Positions 44,429 to 58,100 are shown, counted from the stretch's first letter. The stretch is DNA of 64,000 nt from Blasia pusilla (GCA_050084515.1 CM114272.1:4092001-4156000), one strand, 5' to 3'. A program made the numbers and translations. Notes: generated by a model not told the origin, from the letters alone.

Positions 44429-45939
44429 TGAGGCTAAATAAATGATAGACTAGATCAAATGTAAATTTCTGAACTTCCTTCATATGTAATAAAGGACAAG
44501 CAATTTTTGCACCATGATAATTGTACTAGGTTGGGAACCAAAGACAAAGTTGCAACCACGTTTTCTGTTTTGGTTTGTCCTTTAGGTTGTCGGACGGGTT
44601 GGAATATGGAAGAGTGGATGACTGAGGATGTATGTAGAAATTATGGGGAAGATAAACGCAACTTATCTTGACATGTCTACAGGTTGTGAAGCTCTCTTTT
44701 TCAGCCCTTAATGATTTGTTGATGTGATTCATATAAGTAGCATGTCTAAAGTGAACATTATGAATTTTTGGGATTTCCCTCTATAAATTTTTTCCTACGT
44801 AAAAATATAGGTCAGAATAGCAGTTTAACCCTTATGAATCCTAATCCTGTCATGTTACACGTCCGGGTTTCGATGGGTTGCTTGTCTCAGACAAGTTGCA
44901 AGTCCCAAGTATTCACTTCTATGAATTTCAGAGCGCCTGAATTATGTCACGATTAACAATAATTCTGAAACATGAAATTTCTGGATAATTCTCTTATTGT
45001 TTCGAGGTCCTGATGATTCACAGCAATCAATTTTTTACGGGTTGCATGTCTAGAGGAAGCCTATGGAGGAGGGCTTCTGAGGGCGCCAATTCATCTGAGC
45101 ATAGGTTTCTGAACAAATGTCGATCCAACCCGTCAGCTTATACGAGAAAAGGTTTACAATTTGCCCCCCGGATCTTAGTATCCCAATCATAAGGGGAGGA
45201 GGTCCCGCAAGAGACGATATTTTGCAAATTTGAGCATGTAGAGTTTGCCCGCCCATGTAGAGCATGCTGGGCGCGCGTGTGGGGTGACGGAATCCAGAAG
45301 CGCAAGGATTCCCCAGCCAAGGATGCCTAGAATGGTGGCCGTCGTGTTTGGTGGAGGACGAAGTTTGTAATCACCGCCACTCACCAAAACGCGCAAGTGC
45401 TTGTACTCTAACCGTCGGGAAACCAGGTGGACACATGACAAGAATGGACAACCAGGTGCGTATCACATGATCAAGCAATTTGTAGTGGACTAGAGCAGAG
45501 AGGTTGAGCCGATAGATATCCACCTCACTGGAGCTGTTAGTCACGAGATGAAACCTCCAAGCAAAGATGCGGGTTTGGAACATGATCTTTGAACTTTTCT
45601 TCACCCATAAATCGGACTTTGCCTTCGTGTGATCATTCGTGAGAATTTTTGCTTTGCAAAAATTCAACGGCTAGTAGTCAAATTGTCATCAACATAACTC
45701 AATAGTTGAACTAAGGTTATCGAATTGACTCATGCATAAAAATGAGCAGAAATACTTGAATTGGTCTACACGTATTTTTCATGAGTTTCTCTGCAATTTG
45801 ATTTACTCTTCTTTGGAAGAATTACAACAACTAATTGTCCACTCAACATACGAGGGAGGGGCGCAGCTATGTTTGAGTGGGGCTACGGGTTTTAGCCTAG
45901 ACGGGGCAGGGGTAGAGCCCCGAAAGCCCATTCAAAAAA

Positions 45940-47000
45940 TCGGGACGCGGGGGCGGATGTAACACCCTAAACTTGAATAACAAGAAAGGTTGAGACATGT
46001 TTCACATCTTCGTGTCAATCTTGAAGCGGGAACGCCGTATGGGAAATGGAAAGAAGTCCCACTCTTTGAACACTCACAAATAAATCTGAGACTCTAGATT
46101 GTAGCTAGCTAGGTAGGCGAGGGTGGTATTAGTCACCAAGGCGGAATCCTCCAAGCATACCAGAACTTGCTCACAAAGGCGGAATCCTCCAAACATACTC
46201 ATAGGAAATGCATGATCAAAGTTGCCACCTTAGATCCAAAAATTGATCCTAAGACCACCATCCGAACCTACATGGATGAATGCAAAAACGAATTGACAAA
46301 CCCCTCGAGAAGAACCACCCCATTCATGGCACTATCGTGCCTTGAACCAGATTATTATAAGAAACCGATACCCCACCTCTCATGGACAAAAGTATGGATC
46401 TACTACCTACTAGTTGACACTTCACCAAGTTAGAAATCCGACCAGATCTTAATAGGCCACGGTGATGAGTTGAGCACGCGGTATGGGTTTTAGACATTTG
46501 TTAGCTGTATTTTTTATGATATAATTATTTCATTCATCTAATATAACGAGATGCGGAAGAGCTCCAACCAAATCTCCATCCAAATCGCCGAGTCGAGCCA
46601 CTCAAAAGAAACATTTCAACGATCTTCCAGCTTTCTCACTTCTAGACTGACTTACTTGAACAAAGGCACTCTCAATTGAAAAAACCTTCCAACCCTCACC
46701 CTTTCTTGCTCTCTCGAGCTCCACAATCCTCTTCAGGAACCACACTGACACCGAAGTCGCCATGGCACTCGTCACTCTTATGTAATCTCAATCCCGTCGG
46801 CCTATCTAATCAAACTCTAACCAAATTCTGAACCATCTCCCGAAACGAAGCCCTCGTTACTCAAACGAAGCGGATGTTTCCAAGCTTTCCAACGGCATTT
46901 CGGTTTCTTCGAGATTTGGACACACTCTCACTCGGTCTGTGGGGATAAGTAGTTTCGTGTACATCATTTGCTTCCCTAATGATAAGACACATGTAATCCC
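45940..47000 (+). repeat. Probable LTR start with preceding polypurine tract (solo LTR or element 3' end)
   Basis: A purine-rich GGGACGCGGGGGCGGA abuts TGTAACACCCTAAACTTG at about 45960, matching the polypurine-tract/LTR junction seen at 3' LTRs of plant gypsy elements. Within the following 1 kb, AAGGCGGAATCCTCCAA occurs twice (about 46138 and 46175). Open frames inside (46167-46433) look like LTR translation. The 3' end of the LTR was not found; 47000 is a rough limit. Confidence 0.45.
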
Positions 47001-48430
47001 CTTTTTATCGATCGAAATCCTCTTATCTACGCTGCGTCAATTTTGCTACTCAACGAGGGCACAATTATGAAGTCGTGAATTTGGTGCACTTTTCATGATC
47101 ACGAATATTACTCAAATGTATATATTGCTATTCAAAGAAACCTTGCTTATCTCCCTAAGAAGAATTACTGAGTGTCTAAATTTCATCCCTAACACCAAAA
47201 CAGCCACAATAGGATAGACCCATCAACACCCACAAAGCATCAATACTTCCAAACTGAAACCTTTCCCGGAACCCTATCACTGATCTAAGACTGCCAGCCT
47301 AGTAAAATCTGGATCCAAAAAAGTGAGTGTCAAAGATGCCAAGGGAGAATAGTGCTCAAAATATCATTAGCCCAGTTCAACGTACGGTTAATTTTCCAAT
47401 GCCCTAAAGTTTATCGCTCAAACATGAGCTCCCTTCTGGTGTTGATTCCTTTGAAGTTCGTTCCAAATCGTTGTTGGATTTGAGTTTGGAATCTGTGGAG
47501 GACTTTGTGCTAGCCTATGTCCAGCTTATAATTTTAGTTGCTGTCCAGATTCCCAACTGCAATATCTGCGCCATAAGACATCGTATGACTTGCTAAAGTG
47601 GAGCTTACTCTTTTGAAGATAGATCTATTCATAAAAGTTTCAAAAATGTTAACCGTTTGATGATCGGATTCAAGGAAGTGACTCTGGAGCTTCATTAAAA
47701 AAAAAACGGACGCTGGCGGAACGATATTGAAAGGTTCACTTTGAAACCAATGGATCATTACCGATGGGCTAGTCGATACTGGCCTCGAGGAACCGTGATG
47801 TATCGACTCCAAGTTGAGAACTCACTTTCCGGTCCAGTCAGTTAGTTTCTCCCACTACTTCTCGTGCATCAGTGAGATATCACTGAACTCACCATGAGAT
47901 TAGACGATAGATCAGTAAGAAAGGCCGAGTTTTTTATTGTCCCGTTTATATTCACAGACGTACGTGCACCCAAGGAAGCATCCTTCCTCTGTGAGGAAAG
48001 TTTCAAGCTTGATGGTTCTTCTGTTCACACGAGGTGAATGGGACTGATGGCGGTGATAGAGCTTGCCAGTATCGGGGACACTGGAATGTAGGTCAGGACT
48101 TCCGAGAGAGAACTCATGGAAGAAAGACTCTCAAATGGACACTCGGAGTCGGAAGACTGGGCTTGAGAGCTGGAGCTTCAAAAGGAGTAGGCGCAGAGTG
48201 TAATCAGTCAGATGTATCAGAGACGAAATGACTATCTAAGAGTAGGAGTTCAGCGCTGATTGGCCTCAGTGGATTGTAAGTTTGTACAAGAACAATGTGA
48301 TGGCCGTATAGATCGCGGCCACGGACGGAGAGCATTCTATGGGGCTTGATGCATATCTATAGAGAGGCTCATAGAAGGGTGCGTAGAATCTTCTTCCAGT
48401 CTTCCAAGGAGAAAGTAGAATTAGACCTAC
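47000..48430. other. No recognisable gene
   Basis: Short frames only. 47812-47534 (minus, 92 residues) has no motif. Confidence 0.5.
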
Positions 48431-48964
48431 GAACGATTCCTTGATTCTGTTACCTGTGCAACCAGCCCTGAGATAATTGAGGCATTGAGACTCCCAGACT
48501 CGCTGTATCTGAACCTTTGGGTTATGGATCTACATCGACAAGTCGAAACAAGTGAGGTTACGCTCAACTTCAGCGAAGAGCTCCAGCACAATAAAAAGGC
48601 TCGAGACCCATCGGTTGATGGGGAGGACCTCGAAGTGAGTTTCTTCGATGATGAGCAGTTTTGCGCTTTCTTCTTGGACTGCAACGATATCCCTCTCGAT
48701 TCCCCAATTTCTGTTCCGGACCTACATCTTGTGACTGAACCTAAAATCAGTGTCGTCGTGAACTGTGGAGATATTACTAACTTGAATATTAGTCACAATA
48801 ATACTCCAGATCACCAATCCCATACAGCACATGAAAATATTCCCACGAGCGAAGCTTCAGGGGTATCCGAGAAGGCTAAACCCAAGGGCCGCAGACAGCG
48901 CGCACGTCCTGGGTCTACACCGGAAACCCGTACGAAACGCAAAACGCGTGCGAGTACTAGAACC
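48430..48964 (+). CDS. Hypothetical protein or exon with basic C-terminal tail
   Basis: An open frame from a stop at about 48424 to a TGA at 48965, containing SPEIIEALRLPDSLYLNLWV, an ATG at about 48524 (MDLHRQVETSEVTLNFSEEL), an acidic middle, and an Arg/Lys-rich end (KPKGRRQRARPGSTPETRTK) that could be a nuclear signal. Beyond the stop, coding-like sequence goes on in shifted frames to about 49390. I do not recognise the family. It could be a small nuclear protein, a 3' exon, or a pseudogene. Confidence 0.4.
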
Positions 48965-49935
48965 TGAATGTGTAGAGGACTTCATATTTGATCAAAATTG
49001 AAGGTGGAGGAGGATTCAATACCGATTCCCAGAGCTGAAGCTCCTCGTGCTCCCAGTTCATATCGTGACGTATGATCCGAGGTCATTCAACCAACAGACG
49101 ATGAGACTGAGTCCCGGAACAATGACCAAACCCAGATTATTAAAGGAAGTTGGATTCCCGTAGAAAGGGTGGAGGAGCACAAGTTTAATTCATGGCTCCT
49201 CATGGTATCTAATGTTCGAATTTTTCTGGCAAGGGCTTTGGCTGTTAAGGATTTTTAGTTTCGTTTCCATCGGGCTGCCCGAACGAACGGGGTTCTCTAA
49301 TCTAAGTACCAAATTATTCCTGAGAAAATAGCATTTACTTTGAAAATTCAGGTGCATGATTCAATTTGTATGAAGCTTTTAGTCGCAACTTACTAATGTT
49401 ATTTATGTTATTTATGACTTCGCTGATGGAGGTTATTTATTTATTGCATTTTTTTACGGCAAGGCTTTTTACGTCATGTTACAATCTGGAAGATTAGCCA
49501 AGGTGCATTATTATTGACAATGATACTCGGCTACCTCCCTTTCCAAAAGATGCGTTTTAAAAGAAGAAATCGTGGAAAAGTCCCATCCGAAACTTTCTCT
49601 TCGCGCTCATTTCTTATATGAAACGAGTGGAGAATTTTTTACAAATCTGGGAGTAAAAAAATCCTGTTGAAATAAATGATTGTCTAGAAACTTAGAATAC
49701 CCTCTTCAAGATAGACTATTGTCTATTTCTTCTTTTATAACAGTACGACTGCAATACAGCGTTTAATAGTCGAAGGAGAGCGAGTCCGGGAAAAAGCTGC
49801 TCGGTTACCTTACGACGATGATGCTTGTAGTGCAACTAAACAATCCTACATTCGATGCACCGTTATTACCCCTCTGACTTGCAGCATTATAATGCACTCA
49901 GTGCTGGGGCGTGGGAGCAGTATTGAAAGCAGAGT

Positions 49936-49973
49936 ATTCTGCGGGGAGAGACCCTAACCTCTCCCCGCAGAAT
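49936..49973. repeat. Perfect 15-bp inverted repeat, 8-nt loop
   Basis: ATTCTGCGGGGAGAG, loop ACCCTAAC, exact reverse complement. No T-run follows, so it is not a bacterial-type terminator. Confidence 0.95.
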
Positions 49974-50737
49974 CGGAATGGGTTTTTCGAATCGTAGCGG
50001 TGAACTTCCAGTTCCACGCCTTTTAATGACATCTATTATTTGTGTATGCTGTTTACTGTTACGTACGGCTTTTTTCTTTAACCTCAGGGCCCTCTGTTTA
50101 AATTGGTCGATACAGTTGCATCGAAGGAAAGCTGTATGCGGAATCGAACATGAATTTAAGTTATTATGGGTTAACCGCTAGCATCACATCTAAATCCAAG
50201 AACCTAAACGGAGGATAGAGATAGTTCAAGACTTGAATTTTATAATCAACAGCTTAAAAATCCAGTCCGGGTCTGAAACGAATCGATGGCTGGAGCTCAA
50301 AGGATGTAGAATCATGGATTTCTACGTCGCATCTTCACAAGTACTCAATCACCATTCATTTAATCTCAAGGGCTGGAATACCCAGATCCGCTTGAACATT
50401 TGTTTAGAAGAGTGGAAATTGTGTAGGTCCACTTCAGCTCTATCCCTATGGGTCAAATAGCTACAAGAGGCAAGCTAAGTGGTGTCCTCAGATGTCCGAT
50501 CTACAATTTCAAAGACGACTACAGGTAGAAGAAAGTCTAGAAATTGTTATCCATTTTCTCGAGTTCTTAGACCACATGAGGAGGATCTACGTATCATGCT
50601 AACCCAAGAGCTGTACAAACACTGGGGCTCCTTGGTATTAGTCATACGAGATCGAAACATCAGCTAAAACGTGAAGATGCAAATCTAATAGGAAACCTGT
50701 CTGAAGCACTCCAATCGCCCGATGACGAGGGCAGTCA

Positions 50738-52131
50738 AGCCCTTACGAATGGATTCAGTCCCGGTCTGAAAGTGGAAAATCTTCTTCCTTCACATTTTTC
50801 CGTGTAGACGAAAGGAGGAGGAGGAACATTTCCCCATTCTTCAGTGCGAATGTTGAAACTTGAAATCAAAATTGTTGCTTTGTCTACGTATGAAGTTTTG
50901 TGGTCACAAAAGTAGATGCGCTCGCTATCTGAAGTGAAGAAGGTCCATTGACTTTGGATACGAATAGCTGGGGGACTCTGGGACACTTCTCCCAGTTCTA
51001 ACGAGCACAAATTCAGCTCACGCACTCGAGCTTGCACGAACCCGGTGGGCCACTGGTACGAGCCTCCGGATGCAACTGGTGCTTTGCGGCATCACTCTGT
51101 GGCCGCAAAGCACCACACCGCTCTTCGTACTCGGCCTCTCGGACTCATGCAAGACGACATTTCGAAAGACATTATCCTGTACATTGTACTTCCATATAAG
51201 CTTGCATTTTGCAGAATCGACAGAACTCTCTTCATCCCCGAAGTCATCCTGTTCTGGCCACATCCAGTAGATGTTCCCATCCAGGAAGGCGCTGTAGTGT
51301 GACAAGAAGTAGTATTCGTCCTGCTGTAGAGCAATTTTATGCGCAGAAATGGACGCTAGCTCACACGTAGACGTTACCCACGCATTGGTACGCGAGTCGA
51401 AAACATAAACTCCAAGGTCTCCGTCTCTTGACACCTGAGGTCTGCAGCACGTAGTACCATAGAGAAGAAGTTGATAGTGATCGCCGTCCACATGCATGAT
51501 TACTATCTCGGGTGTATTGACTTCTGAGATGAATTCTGGAGATGGACATGAAATAATTCTCCAACTCCCAGTCACCAGGTTTCCGATAAGAAGATCAATC
51601 ATCGCACATTTTTCTACCACGATTTCTAAAACTGCGCACATGAGGGATCCTTCCACTGTTATGCGCGTAGCACGCGCCGGCAGAAAATTATGTTTTTGAA
51701 ACAGAACCAAAGGGATCGAATCAGGAATATGAAAGGTATTCCACCGATTGGATAGGGGGTCGTAGCCGACTAGCTTGTTTCTCTCCACGAAAGCAGGGCA
51801 ATACGTAGGCCACCACGAAGAAACGGAGACAATGTCATCAAGAAATGGACTCGGTAAAGGCTTCACGATCTGGAATCCCGCTCGAGATGGGACTTGAAGT
51901 GCCACTGCCTCGACAGACTTCGAGCTTTTAGAACATATGGAAAGGAATTCTCGATACGATCTTCTCCACCACAAGATCAGCTAGTCGGGGGATCTGAGCA
52001 ACATGTACTTTCCGCCCCGGAAATGGCGCAGCATCTGTAATTGGTAGGTCTTTACGACGGTCTTCCAAGTCGAGCATCTCACAAGCTTCCATTCGTGGAA
52101 ATTCTCCTGGGAACTCGAAATCAAAAAACAC
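50738..52131 (-). pseudogene. F-box/kelch-like gene with frame breaks
   Basis: F-box proteins link SCF ubiquitin ligases to substrates. The N-terminal frame (52131-51928) contains IPRLADLVVEKIVSRIPFHM, the first half of an F-box. A TAA cuts it, and the second half (KARSLSRQWHFKSHLER) is in another frame at about 51940-51885. The central frame (51900-51018) has the plant F-box associated pattern WPTYCPAFVERNKLVGYDPL, SNRWNTFHIPDSIP, GSWRIISCPSP, YQLLLYG, GVYVFDSRTNAW and LDGNIYWMW. The C-terminal frame (51090-50738) starts right after a 14-bp hairpin (51077-51115) with QWPTGFVQARVRELN and continues to WGNVPPPPF. Three register changes point to a pseudogene. The upstream start is uncertain: the frame's first ATG is at 52131. 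Confidence 0.7.
51077..51115. repeat. Perfect 14-bp inverted repeat at an F-box frameshift
   Basis: TGGTGCTTTGCGGC (51077-51090), 11-nt loop, exact reverse complement (51102-51115). The F-box coding frame changes register across it. Confidence 0.95.
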
Positions 52132-52199
52132 GTCCCCGGATTACAATATCACCGGCTCACTTACTTTCCGTACGTTTCTACCCACCACACAAGATTTAC

Positions 52200-54900
52200 C
52201 AGCAACGAGCAATGGCGAGCTTTTCTGACTGAAATGGATTCTTTCGACTTCCGGAAGAGTGCCACTGTGCTAATACCAAGAGCTCACCAGATCGAGATCA
52301 TATATGTATGTATATATAACTAAGAAAGGCATCGCTGGACGTCGATCTGGGAAGGGTATCCTCCACAAGTATGCAGGTAGTTGTCACAGGGTACAAAAGG
52401 TGATTCTCCGGCTTGAAACGGAAACATTGAGCGCTCGCTACTAGTCGGGTCATTCCACCGGATGGACGCGAAATCGCAGTACCGAGAAACGGAAACCTAC
52501 ATACAAATGGAAAGGAGTCGATGTTGGAATTCTCCACAGCTTCCCAATAGCTTCCCAGCTTAACGTCTACTTCACCGACACCGACGAATTTTAAATTTTG
52601 AATATGAGTGGGCTCACACTGTTTTCAACTACGACGCTTGGATAGTTCCGACGCTTGGATAAACGGGGTGAATGTTGGACTTTGCTTAAGAAATCGTCCA
52701 CTTGAAACTCGTCTCTGGCTCGAACCAGAATTCAGAAGGTTTGGAATATCCCGTCGGAAGGAGAGCGGTGGGAGAAAACTGACAGAATTCCACTCTGGAG
52801 CTGTTGATGATCTAAACAGATCATAAACAATTTAGATCTATGAGGAACAATCGGCCGGTCTCCATCACAACATGATGTCGTAAATCGGCTGAAGTGGGTG
52901 TCGAACGTTTGCTACACGTGCTGGAGACATAGTCATGAGATTTTCGTCGTCCAACGGGCGATCAAGAGCGTACAGAATCTTATAGCAAAATCTCTTACAA
53001 TGACGAGCGTAGGAGTCGATCCTATTTCTCGCGAATCTGCTCCAAATGATCAGTTTGGAAGCATACGGTTTTCTCCGGATAGACCTACACCCACTGCGGG
53101 AGAAAATAGCGGGAGAGGCATGGGAGCGTGGGAGAGGGGTCGGAAACGCACCCAGGTGAGGAAAGTCCCTCGGGTGCGAGTTTCTCCAAGTCCGTCGCTG
53201 ATGTATCCCCATCCATATTTTGTGACGAAGTTGGGAGGATGTGTAGGAATGCCTCAAAAGACATCAGGTAATAAGATAGGTGTTTGCATAAGAATCCATC
53301 CATGGATAATACTCCTGGAGGTCTTCTCTTCGACAAGTCTTTATCCTCTTTTCTACTCTCCCACCCCTTCATGATGTAAACAACCCCCATTTCTGTCCAG
53401 TGCACCCTTTGTCCCAAAACTGATTTAGATTTATACTACTTCAGAGCTCCGAAGAGCTCTTCAGGTAGACCCGTAGCAAGGTGGTGATACCCGGGCCATG
53501 TATCCTACATGTTAAGTGCACTACCTCGAGAATCGGGAAGGCATGACCTAATCCAATATTCTTCCAACGTTATTCTTAACATTCTAAATGCATTATTTGA
53601 CCTAGCAGAATACCGTGCAATTCAGTCCAACATTCTCCATAATTTTTGTCCAATACTGCTTTAGATTCCTTGAGATTTGTGATGGAAACCTACTTATTTT
53701 CCTTTCATGCTGGTGGAGAAGGGAGCATCAATTGGGAGGAATTTTCCAAAATTAGCTAGGGCTGGATGGTTCAGATCGCTGGATCGACTTGGTAACAAAA
53801 CACCAAAAGGGAAACTCTTGTTGTGTTGTGAAGAGGATTGATTCGCTCTAGTAGCATTGCATTGTGAGTAACCACTTCTTTCTTTATGAATATTTTTCTT
53901 CATCCCTCCTCTTCTAACATCTATTACCTTACATTTATATCGCAACATGTGCCTTTGCGTATTAATTTAGTTCATCCCACTTTTAAAGTTTTATCTCGGA
54001 TACTAGCAACTACGCTTAGATCAAAAGATGCAATTCCATTGAATAAAATTTATCATATACCATTTTTTTTCCACTCCGCCAAGCTGCCACTTTTGCCCCA
54101 AGTAACTACCAAGATGCTTAAAACTACAAATCAATACATGAGATTTAACATTAGCTTTGAACACTTTAACTGGGAAGCAAATTCTCATTATCTCGACCCT
54201 ATCCTCCAGCTGCTTGTAGCCCTCTCGGCAATCGTCTAGCACTCGTTGAATCAATTTGTGAAACTTTCCATTTACAGAAATCTTGATTCAAGCCCACAAT
54301 CATCAAACAACACCTCAAGTCCTAACTGCTCTTGGCAAACTACAACCCTTACCACTTCTAAGTCTCAGCTCTTCGTCGTTGTGTCTTTTCAGTACTTATT
54401 AAATGTTCTCACACATTCACCCTCACTACTTTCAAGATGGCTCACTTTCTAAATCCTTTAGTAAGTGTGCCACAAAATAATTTTCATGCGAAAATAACAT
54501 ATTTCCACTATGTCTGCTAACTGAAGGACTGATACTAAGCCGAAGCATACTGCCAACAATGCCTCATTTTCGGCAGATTCCCGTACATTTCGGAGGTTTC
54601 AAAACTTGACTGTCTTATCCCGTCACTTTGGGAGCGAGAAGAAGGAGAATGCCTCGGTGATGTCGGTTTTTGACAGACCTTTCTGGGGAAGATAATACTT
54701 ATCTTCTCAGGTGCTAGGAAAGAACAGAAAAAAAGTATGCGAATGAAAAGAGCGGATTGTTCCAACTCGAACCTCTGACATATGTATCGCCATGGTTATC
54801 TGGTGACTGATACCCTTTCGTTCTTGAAGTTTTCCTCTGCAACGCGAGTTCTCGTTTGTGTAACTCCCCATGGCGCAAAGGCGCTGGTATCGTCATCTCG
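52200..54900. other. No recognisable gene
   Basis: Frames on both strands, such as 52898-53374 (plus, 158 residues) and its antisense 53257-52865, lack motifs and compete with one another. Part may be the F-box promoter. Confidence 0.5.
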
Positions 54901-54918
54901 ATGTTCATCTATGCAAAA

Positions 54919-55131
54919 TCATTGACTACTTCCAATTGCAACATGACACTGAGTCGGCTCTAATGGGGGCAGGAAGTCTGCTAAATCTACAGGAGACGTA
55001 TTCATGGAAGCGCTGTCATTCACTACGTGATCGTGGTCGTTTAGAATCTTCGAAAAGTTGGTCGGCATGACGACGGGAATAGTCGGCCCTGCTTCTCGGT
55101 AAGCACGAATCTGATCCAGCTCGGTAAGCAC
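54919..55131 (-). other. Possible unidentified coding fragment
   Basis: 70 residues with fairly protein-like composition (IRAYREAGPTIPVVMPTNFS, DHVVNDSASMNTSPVDLADF). It reaches into an exact 25-bp tandem duplication (55095-55144). No family recognised, and no continuation in frame on either side. Confidence 0.3.
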
Positions 55132-55144
55132 GAATCTGATCCAG
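55095..55144. repeat. Exact 25-bp tandem duplication
   Basis: CTCGGTAAGCACGAATCTGA + TCCAG twice without mismatch. Confidence 0.95.
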
Positions 55145-55149
55145 ATTTT

Positions 55150-58100
55150 TTGAAACTCGTGAAAAATGTAGTGCGTTATTTATACGCCATGATTGACCGC
55201 ATGGAATCTTCGTTCTGATAGACCGCAGAAAAAGACTTTGGTCTTAGAATTACATCGCATATTTTATGCTGGGAATTATATGCCAGTACCAAGTACGCCG
55301 GCCTAAACACATGTTCCCAAGGCAGACTACTTCTATGGTCTCATGAGTGTCAGTCCTTGAAAGTCCGCTGACAGAGTAAAAATTAGGAGAGTTTTCCGGC
55401 CATAAACTTACATTGCCAGAGTATTTATGAACACTGCTTCAGCAAGCCGATTCCAGAAGTTATGTCGTCGGAAAAAGACGGGCGAAAAAACCTAACTGTG
55501 CGTAAAGTGCCGAGGTATGTACTTGGTATGGCCTTCGGGCATTCATAACCATGGCCATACACTTGCACCCCGAAAACTTACGATATCGTGCAGTACCAAT
55601 AAACTCAAAAAGTGGAATATGAAGGCAGGTCCATAAATAATGGCTAAGGTTTATTAAAGACCTCCGTTAGCATGTGTATAATCACCGACTGCCAGAGTTT
55701 ATCGTGTGTTTGTAGCAAGCACCGTAAGTAAGAAAATTAGCACCATCAATAAATCTTACCACACATATTTCTCTGGAGTAAAGCTGGGTCTTCACCGGCT
55801 TGTGGTACAGAAATACAGGAAAAATTAGATGAGGTAGGTCTTGGGAAGATTGCGAATGTACGAAGACACCATCTCGGAGCATGTGCAGGTTTCTTAAAAT
55901 GGTTGAAGAGCTTATTACAAACTGAGACCCTGTCCATTCTGTAATAGATTCAAAACCGATCTTTGGCGGACACTTTTTCGAGGATATGGTATAATGCAAA
56001 CTGAGGTGTTGAATTCGACTTCATATCAACTCGTTGCTTGGAGGATAGCGGACCTGTAAGTCCAGTAGGTCAGAATTGACGGAATTTTATTTAGGTTTCC
56101 CAGGAAAAAATCTTGTTACGAGAAGAAAAAAAATCGTTGTAAGTGAAGAGGGAGAAGATAATTTCTTCGACCGCAAATTCAGTGATAAGGGGAAAGCCGA
56201 GAATGATTCTACCTGAATCTTGATAGAATTCAGTAATAATTGAAAATACGTTCCATAAAATGTTGGCCGACCAGATGAAGGGAATCAAACTCAAACTCTC
56301 AAAAATTACTTAATAATTCGAATTAAGACTCTAAAAGAGGTGTCGAAGGCTATGGTAATGCGGAGAAATTACCAACTCTCCTCGTTATGATCTGCACGTC
56401 TTGGTTGCTGTGGGCCTGTCATAATTCAGAAAGTTTGGTATTTATTGTTAGGAAGGTAACTTGCTGATATTAGAGAGGTCTTTCAGGGAAGTTTATTACA
56501 CCTTGCGACGGCATGGGTGGTCCGCAAAATGGACAAGCAAGAAAACACTTTCTTATAGTAAGAAGTCAAGATTCACGTTTAAGCAAATAAGAGTCTGCCA
56601 CTCACAGGAAATGGTGGCTGCTGATCTCAATTCCAGGTCCGTCAGAGGCTTCACTTCATCCTCTAAATTTTAGTCATCATCATATATCTGCAACCAAAGT
56701 CGATGTAACTCGGTTAGTAAATAACTTTGCATCATCCCATCGGATCGGAAATGAGAGATTCGTATGGTTAACCATGTGATTTCTTTTCATCAAAATATCT
56801 TCAGAGCCAACAATTGACGCTCGAAGAAGATAGATTCAGTCTCTTACAACGGTTGGCAGACTTTTCTTATCGAACGTTAATTTAGAACATCACATCTTGG
56901 AGAACATCAGTAAGGTCAGTGCTTCTATTTTCTCAGTAACCGACTAGAAACCAGGTCCTTCGTACCTTTACGAGCTCCAGAAATTTTCTGACTTTGATCT
57001 TGCTTCGTCCCCCTGATGGTCAAATGGATGCATTGGCACTCTCAGCTTCCTTCCTCCTCCCCACGCTCCCCGCAACATTCGAGTCTTGGTCGATTTCGAA
57101 TGCAACAGTGAGCTTTTCACGCATGTGATCTGGCTGGCGAATCGAGTGCCGGAGATCAAAATGCACCTGCGATTCTGCACGATTTTCGGTACTGCTGATG
57201 CAATGATGAATTTTTGTCAAGCTGGTCGGACTTTCTCACGTAGTCCATAAACAAAAATTTTAAAAATTAAACCAACACCACTCCTTCAACAGCGTCCTCT
57301 CCAGGAGCCCACGTGTCTCTTACACGGGACGACGCTTACGGCGTTCATCGGGGGTCAATGGACAAGGTGGCACCCTCTCAAGAGGCCACCAACAGAGGAC
57401 ACTATGAAGGCGCCGATGGAGGGCTGCCTTCCGCATCAACAAAGAACTGGTGACTATTCATCCTCAAATTCAGGGGATGATTGCAAAATGGCACATCCAA
57501 TCTTTCTGATATGTAAGAAAGAGAGAGGCCAAAAAGGTGTATAGGCTGATAGACGACAAAGGTGCCATTGAGAGGAGTCATGCTGCTATGAGGAGTAGTG
57601 ATGAGCGCCTGGCTTTGAAAATCGAAAAAAGGTTCTGTAGAGGGGAAAAAGATCCGAATGATCCATCGTTTCATTCCAGAGGTGGTTTATTGAACGGGGT
57701 TCATCGTGTTAAAGAATATATAGTGAAAAGAAGCGCATGTCAAAGGGCTTTTTCCGAAAAGCCTAACCACGCGAGACGGCCTAAATGTTGTTTATTTCGG
57801 ATCTGATTTCTTAAAGGGCATTTAATCAGTAGCTGGTAAAAACCAAACCGGGAACGCAATACGGGAATGACCAGTATCCGTCCTTGAAGACGATTCATTT
57901 ACGCTGAACTCTGTAATACAGAATATTCAGAAATCCGTTGGAATTTTAAAAGCATCATTTAATTCCTTCGTCTCTCAAACTTCATTGGCTGTGATAAAAT
58001 TGTGATTAAGCTTAAATTTTCTTTCTAATAGTCACCTTAACCTTTGAAAAACCTTAGAAAAGAAAATATTTGAAGTACCCATCAGAAATTTTCACCAGTA

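Noticed and set aside
42668-45050. A full CACTA transposon
   Set aside because: Subterminal-like dyads are present, but no CACTACAA terminus or transposase was found.
45050-45667. Several overlapping minus-strand ORFs of 60-98 residues
   Set aside because: They overlap in different registers with no recognised motif; none could be preferred.
49936-49973. Rho-independent terminator
   Set aside because: No T-run and a eukaryotic context.
52865-53417. ORFs on both strands of 110-158 residues
   Set aside because: Mutually antisense, no motif, no splice or start context to choose between them.
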